Positions 13,417 through 17,870 of a stretch of 17,870 bases of DNA are shown here, one piece after another. Source of the stretch: Clostridiales bacterium. GTDB lineage: Bacteria; Bacillota; Clostridia; Lachnospirales; Lachnospiraceae. The notes below the pieces were generated by a model that was not told where the DNA came from, searched no databases, and saw nothing but the letters and a program-made list of their open reading frames with translations. The translations under genes and the position numbers were made by a program. Position 1 is the first letter of the stretch, and each line of letters opens with the position of its first letter. The DNA lies in the NCBI GenBank assembly GCA_019423835.1, contig JAHZAR010000055.1, forward strand, positions 1 through 17,870, read 5' to 3'.

Positions 13417-15576
13417 CTATTCGTCCAAGTCTACAAAGTCAAGATCGTCTCCTCTGCTTCTCCTGTCCGGATGGGAGGTTCCCCTTCTCTGTGAATGAGC
13501 TGGTCTGTCCTCCGGATACTCTGTGTATATCCTTTTGGAAGGCTCTCGCCGTCCGGCTCCCGAGGCTGCAGGCGGCCTCTGGGTCTGAGGGCGTCTTCTG
13601 ACCTCCTCAAATTCCAGTTCCGGTTTCCTTCCGGACTCCTGCATTCTTTCTCTGTCAGCCGCTGTCCTCCCCGAAGCAGGGCGGGGGTAACTGCCCCTTC
13701 CCTGTTCTTTGGCTCTCTCTGTACTGCGGTGCGTCTCTCTGGTCAGCTCTGCCGCCTGGCTTCTCTCAGGGCGCCGTCCTCTTCCCTCCCTGGAAGCCGC
13801 CTCCTCATGTCTCGCTCTCTGGCTGTAGGACTCAGAGGCTTCTCTTCCAGAGGCTTCACGCCTTACAGGAACTCTTGAAGAAGGAACTTCCCTGTACGTT
13901 TCTCCTCTCCGCTCAGGACGCTGGGCATGGGCATTCCGGCTGAACTCTCCCGGCCGTCCCGCCTCCTCACGTCTGTTCGCAGCGCCCGGCTGCTCTCTCC
14001 CGGCCATCCGGCGCCCGTCTCCATCGCTTCTGGAGGCATGATTTTCTCCCTTTCTTGGAGAAGATGACTGCCCGGGCGCCTCTGTTCCTCTCTTTCTGGA
14101 AGGGGAGCCGGAATCCTGTCTACTGCCGCGGCCTTCGTCTTCTCTGTCATGATCTCCTCCCTTCTTTTTCAGGAGCAGGATCACCATCACAAGCAGAATC
14201 ACACAGACTGCACCCAGAGCCACGATTATTACAAGACGCAGACGGTACAGCTTGTAGACCTCATTAAACTCATTGATATACGCCTCCACCTCCTCATCGG
14301 AGTAGGAGCTCTGGATCGCCGGATCCTCAAAGTATCTCTGAATAGTCTTTTCTCCTATATCATAACGGTACAGACCTTTCTCACCATTCTCATTCATACC
14401 GTAGACTACGCAGTATCTCTGTTCTGTGTCGGTTGCCCACACCCAGCCCTCTACCTTGTAATCTCCGTTCAGCTGGATCGTCGTCTCAGAAAATCCTTCT
14501 GGTATCTCCACACTGTCATCAATCGGAAGGACTGTAATGTTTTTCTCACTTACATGAATCGTGGCATACGGCGCAAGCTCTCCTGACCCGCTGTTGTAGA
14601 ACCAGAAGCTGCCGGCTCCGGCACTGTCCTGGAGATAGATAACGGTCAGATCCCCATTTACACCTGCCATGATTTCCGTATCCTGATAAACCGCAGCAGA
14701 GGCTGTGTAGCCAGCCGGAAGCAGAGACTGGTCGAAGGATGAAACCACACTGTACTCTGTACCGTCTATCTCAGCCTTCAGCTCTCCGACCACGGCTGCC
14801 TCCGTCTCTCCGGCGCTTTCGCTCTCTGCCTGGGTTCCGCTCTCGCCTTCAGCCTTCGTCACAGTGATGGTATAGCTTTTAACAGTTTTTCCATCCTCAG
14901 CTGTTACCCTGCAGACCACCTTGTTTTCTCCCGGCTGCAGATTGCTGTCCCCTGACACTACCAGCTTTGACTTGGCATCCTTTCGCTCTGCGCTGACTGC
15001 AATTTTATTTACCTCTGCCCCCACGCTCGCTGTATAGGAGGTCACGTCAGGAGAGAAGGCCGGTGAAAGAGTTCCCGGTGAAATCTTTAAGGATGACAGG
15101 GACGCCTCACTGGAATAGGTGGCCGGAGCCTGAACCTTTACAGCAGAACTTCCCGTATGGCTCACCGTCATGGCCTGCATATCCGCGTCGTACAGTTCCG
15201 AGCTGCTGACGCTGATAGTCGTATTTCCAGCCTGAAGAGCCTTAAATTTCAGGCTGAAATCAAAGCTCTTCGTACTGGCAGAATCCATTGTCCCTACCAG
15301 CCGCACTGTCCCTGCTCCTCCGTTGGCGTTGTTCCCGCTGACAAATTCTATCACTGCCGGATCATAGGAGAGAACAATATCAGCTCCTCCCATGTTCCCA
15401 TCTGTTGTGGCAGCCTTCACCGTCACGGTAAACTCCGTCCCCACTGCCGGTTTCGGATCATTAAAAGTAATTTTTGCCGTTGCAGCAAAAACCGTCAAAA
15501 CCTGAAACGGCATCACTGCCGCCATCACGAAGGCGGCGATGAAACATATGGCAAAATTTCTGATTCTTCTGTTCAT
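13417..15576 (-). CDS. Membrane-anchored cohesin-domain protein with Arg-rich cytoplasmic tail
   Basis: 719 residues. A signal peptide (1-32) precedes a cohesin domain (about 33-149) with the expected pattern: KITFNDPKPAVGTEFTV, then GGADIVLSYDPAVIEFV, then FDFSLKFKAL. A cadherin-like beta sandwich follows (about 157-241), then a Glu/Ser linker and a beta-rich domain I do not recognise (about 262-415). One membrane helix (447-469) is followed by KKKGG, so the last 250 residues should be cytoplasmic. That tail is low-complexity, very rich in Arg, Glu, Ser and Pro, and ends in the acidic DDLDFVDLDE. The cohesin probably holds the dockerin protein encoded 20 bases upstream in the same operon, fixing it at the outer face of the membrane; this pairing is inferred. 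GGGAG lies 5 bases before the ATG. Confidence 0.9.
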   Translation of the reverse strand: MNRRIRNFAICFIAAFVMAAVMPFQVLTVFAATAKITFNDPKPAVGTEFTVTVKAATTDGNMGGADIVLSYDPAVIEFVSGNNANGGAGTVRLVGTMDSASTKSFDFSLKFKALQAGNTTISVSSSELYDADMQAMTVSHTGSSAVKVQAPATYSSEASLSSLKISPGTLSPAFSPDVTSYTASVGAEVNKIAVSAERKDAKSKLVVSGDSNLQPGENKVVCRVTAEDGKTVKSYTITVTKAEGESGTQAESESAGETEAAVVGELKAEIDGTEYSVVSSFDQSLLPAGYTASAAVYQDTEIMAGVNGDLTVIYLQDSAGAGSFWFYNSGSGELAPYATIHVSEKNITVLPIDDSVEIPEGFSETTIQLNGDYKVEGWVWATDTEQRYCVVYGMNENGEKGLYRYDIGEKTIQRYFEDPAIQSSYSDEEVEAYINEFNEVYKLYRLRLVIIVALGAVCVILLVMVILLLKKKGGDHDREDEGRGSRQDSGSPSRKRGTEAPGQSSSPRKGENHASRSDGDGRRMAGREQPGAANRREEAGRPGEFSRNAHAQRPERRGETYREVPSSRVPVRREASGREASESYSQRARHEEAASREGRGRRPERSQAAELTRETHRSTERAKEQGRGSYPRPASGRTAADRERMQESGRKPELEFEEVRRRPQTQRPPAASGAGRREPSKRIYTEYPEDRPAHSQRRGTSHPDRRSRGDDLDFVDLDE

Positions 15577-15596
15577 ACTTACTCCCGTCTAGTTTC

Positions 15597-17870
15597 TCAA
15601 CTCAGCTTTTCAATTCCCAGCACGTCTCTCTGCATGGCCAGGATATCCGTGATGTCAATCTTCCCGTTGCCATTTATGTCCGAGGCCTTTTCGTAGGCTC
15701 CGGACAGAGAACCAAGTCCTAAAATATGGCGCTGGGCATTCAGTATATCCAGCACATTCAATTTGCCGTCACCCGTGTTGTCGCCCCGGACAATCACAGT
15801 GTATCTGGCCGCCGGATCGCCGTCTGCGCTGTAGGTCTGCACAAGATTTCCCGTACCCACATTCCCGGTCACTTCCGCTCCAGAAGAATGATATACCTTT
15901 ACGACAGCGCCGGCTCCCTCTGACTGCATCTGGGAAGCCAGAGCCGCTGCCGCAGTCTGGGCTGCCACCGTTCTGTAGCCGTCAGAGCTCTGGGAGTTCG
16001 CGCTCTGCCCCGGTGCGGCGGGAGAAAGGCCGGTTCCATCCGGCCCCTGAATCCCCGAGCTGCTCTCCTCGCCGCCAAAGCCTCCTACGCTCCCATCCGG
16101 CGCTATGGGCTCTGCGGCTCCTCCGGGAGCGGCAGTTCCTCCCTGGCCGGAGTTTCCTGAAGAAGAGCTTCCCGAGCCTCCCGTAGGGCCTATAATCTCC
16201 ACGCTCGTATCTCCTCCGGGCCCGGAAGTGCTTCCAGGGCCAATTCCTCCTCCGGAAGACACTCCGCTTCCAATGGAATCTGAATAGGTGGGCCCGTTAT
16301 TCTGTCTGACCACATGGATCACATAGTTTCTTACATGTCCGTTTTCTGCTGTCACCGAAACAGTAATATCGTTGATGCCGCTCTGCAGGGCAATCGTCCC
16401 TGTTCCGCTTACGGATGCCTTGGAATCAATAGCGGATGCCTCAACTGTCACACTCTCGACCGACGGATCTACAATCAGGTCATAGGATTCCGTATCTCTG
16501 CTGAAGGTCGGTGTGAGGGCAAAGCCATCCACGCCCAGACCTGAAAGCTTGTTGTTGGGGCTTCCATCCAGCGTCGGCTGCGCACAGGCTGTATCCGGCA
16601 TATTTTTAAATACAGGAATGGAAAATTCCAGAGCCGTGCTTTTCAGGGATGAAATCTTGGCAAGCTCCGCTCCCTCAGATGCTGCCGCCTGTACATTTGT
16701 CATATACTGGTGTGTGTAGGGACTGCTTCCCTGCACGTTAAATTTTTTTAAATACAGAGTATCCTGACCGCGGCTTAAATAATTTTCCGCATACCACTTT
16801 GCACCGCCCAGAATCGACTTCTCCCTGGTATTCCAGGGTCTTCCATAGCTTCCTGACTGAGACGCCCACCAGAGCCCTCTCTCCACTGCGCTCATGGAAC
16901 CGGACTGATATGCCTCGATATTAAAGAAGTTAAAATATCCTGTGTATCCCGACACGGTGCCGGAGATGCTGCGCCCTGTTCCCTGCTTTCCCTGCTCTAC
17001 CAGTATCATAGACGCGATAATATACGGATTTACACCTGACTGTGCAGCGGCGTCCATAATAATATCCACATAGGGGCGCCCCTCTGAAGAGGAAGCACCG
17101 GTTCCAAGCCCTGAATCTCCCTGACTGCCCATTCCGTCTGTCCCGCTGTCTCCGGCGTTCATTCCCGGTCCATAAGCAGTTACCCGATCTACCTGGTGAC
17201 TGACCGCAGAGAGAAGCGGCTCTGCCTCATCTGCATACCGGAAAGGCGCCTCTGCAGCCGCTCCCGGCCCGCCTGTCTGCCCCGGAGCAATCTCTCCTCC
17301 GTCCGGGCTTCCCCCTGGACTTGTCCCGGTGCCAGAGCTCTGGGCATCTCCGCCCGGCCCGCCTGAGCCGATTCCGCTCTGATCAGTTCCCCTGCTGCCG
17401 GCTGCTCCGCCCGGAGCCGCCGTTCCCTCCAGAAAGGTTCCCTTTACCATATCGGTCAGTCCGTCCTTCGTGTGAATGGAAGAATCATAGGCCTGATCCA
17501 TAAACTGATATATGTAAGTCTCATTGAGAAAATTTCTCGGATCCATATAATAGCTGATAATGTCGCGGGATGCGGCAACCCAGGAGCTTCCGTCAAACCC
17601 CGGCCATGTCCCCGTCGACCAGTCATAGGCTCCTGTTTCTGTGGATTTCCACGAAGATATACTGCTTCTGGCTACCAGATTTCTCGTTACCTTGCTCTCC
17701 TCATCCACTGCCGTATTCCAGTCCAGTCCTGTCTGGAAAGCTGTAAAACGCCAGTTCGGATACTTGGCGTGCAGCTCCCGGAGTCCCTGTCTGTAGCTCT
17801 CCGGGAACCCCTGCTGTGCCATATAGGACTCAAAATCACCGTCCACAGGCACATTCTGAGAAGCCAGCTT
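15597..17870 (-). CDS. Dockerin-bearing GH73-type N-acetylglucosaminidase (partial, 5' end outside window)
   Basis: 757 codons are visible, open to the window edge; the real start lies outside. Residues are counted from the GTG codon at 17852, which is probably internal. ELHAKYPNWRFTAFQTGLDW (26-45) and SYYMDPRNFLNE (100-111) are typical of clostridial endo-beta-N-acetylglucosaminidases. PYIIASMILVEQG carries the likely catalytic E286, followed by YTGYFNFFNIEAY. The domain is interrupted by a Gly/Pro/Ser-rich insert (144-258). A cadherin-like sandwich (about 437-516) and a second disordered linker (517-625) lead to a type I dockerin with two calcium loops, DNTGDGKLNVLD (691-702) and DINGNGKIDITD (725-736). 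It should cut peptidoglycan glycan and dock on the cohesin protein encoded next. Confidence 0.9.
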   Translation of the reverse strand, partial: KLASQNVPVDGDFESYMAQQGFPESYRQGLRELHAKYPNWRFTAFQTGLDWNTAVDEESKVTRNLVARSSISSWKSTETGAYDWSTGTWPGFDGSSWVAASRDIISYYMDPRNFLNETYIYQFMDQAYDSSIHTKDGLTDMVKGTFLEGTAAPGGAAGSRGTDQSGIGSGGPGGDAQSSGTGTSPGGSPDGGEIAPGQTGGPGAAAEAPFRYADEAEPLLSAVSHQVDRVTAYGPGMNAGDSGTDGMGSQGDSGLGTGASSSEGRPYVDIIMDAAAQSGVNPYIIASMILVEQGKQGTGRSISGTVSGYTGYFNFFNIEAYQSGSMSAVERGLWWASQSGSYGRPWNTREKSILGGAKWYAENYLSRGQDTLYLKKFNVQGSSPYTHQYMTNVQAAASEGAELAKISSLKSTALEFSIPVFKNMPDTACAQPTLDGSPNNKLSGLGVDGFALTPTFSRDTESYDLIVDPSVESVTVEASAIDSKASVSGTGTIALQSGINDITVSVTAENGHVRNYVIHVVRQNNGPTYSDSIGSGVSSGGGIGPGSTSGPGGDTSVEIIGPTGGSGSSSSGNSGQGGTAAPGGAAEPIAPDGSVGGFGGEESSSGIQGPDGTGLSPAAPGQSANSQSSDGYRTVAAQTAAAALASQMQSEGAGAVVKVYHSSGAEVTGNVGTGNLVQTYSADGDPAARYTVIVRGDNTGDGKLNVLDILNAQRHILGLGSLSGAYEKASDINGNGKIDITDILAMQRDVLGIEKLS

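Noticed and set aside
1..17870. CRISPR array, insertion sequence, integrase or phage genes
   Set aside because: No regularly spaced repeats, transposase motifs or terminal inverted repeats were found anywhere in the window.

Overview
The window suggests a Gram-positive gut clostridium of the Lachnospiraceae type. The evidence is an mcsA-mcsB-clpC block, a choline/glucan-type cell-wall-binding repeat protein, an arginine-phosphorylation system, cohesin and dockerin modules, and base composition near half G+C with AT-rich sigma-A promoters. Genus cannot be fixed from the sequence. Every gene I can support is on the minus strand, so the layout below runs from high to low coordinates.

Right end (17870 to 13417): a two-gene surface operon. 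The first gene is cut by the window edge. It is a secreted GH73-type N-acetylglucosaminidase ending in a clear type I dockerin. Twenty bases on is a membrane protein with an extracellular cohesin domain, a cadherin-like sandwich, one membrane helix and a long Arg-rich cytoplasmic tail. A strong terminator closes the unit. The next stretch (13362 to 13018) has an open frame with no start codon that may be a decayed gene.

Middle (13049 to 8413): a protein-quality-control operon with the order GntR/YtrA-type regulator, mcsA, mcsB, clpC. The regulator sits where CtsR is found in Bacillus. The promoter contains a palindrome that is a natural autoregulatory operator. McsB carries an altered version of the usual NEEDH active-site loop.

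Then 8286 to 4735: one very large secreted protein. It has a PPC-like N-terminal domain, a papain-like (C1) peptidase whose His/Asn part comes before its Cys part, Ig-like domains and cell-wall-binding repeats. It is followed by a small conserved gene of unknown function (4460 to 4047), a pair of hairpins, and radA (3792 to 2338). In Bacillus radA directly follows clpC, so these two genes look inserted between them.

Left end (2337 to 1): a self-contained tRNA-Trp(CCA) unit with its own promoter and terminator; a small Crh-like HPr homologue that lacks the phosphorylatable His but keeps the regulatory Ser, again with its own promoter and terminator; and the 5' part of a DinG/XPD-family helicase with an N-terminal PD-(D/E)XK nuclease-like domain and Fe-S cysteines, cut by the window start.

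The best candidates for something undescribed are the cohesin/dockerin wall-hydrolase pair and the peptidase with reordered catalytic motifs.
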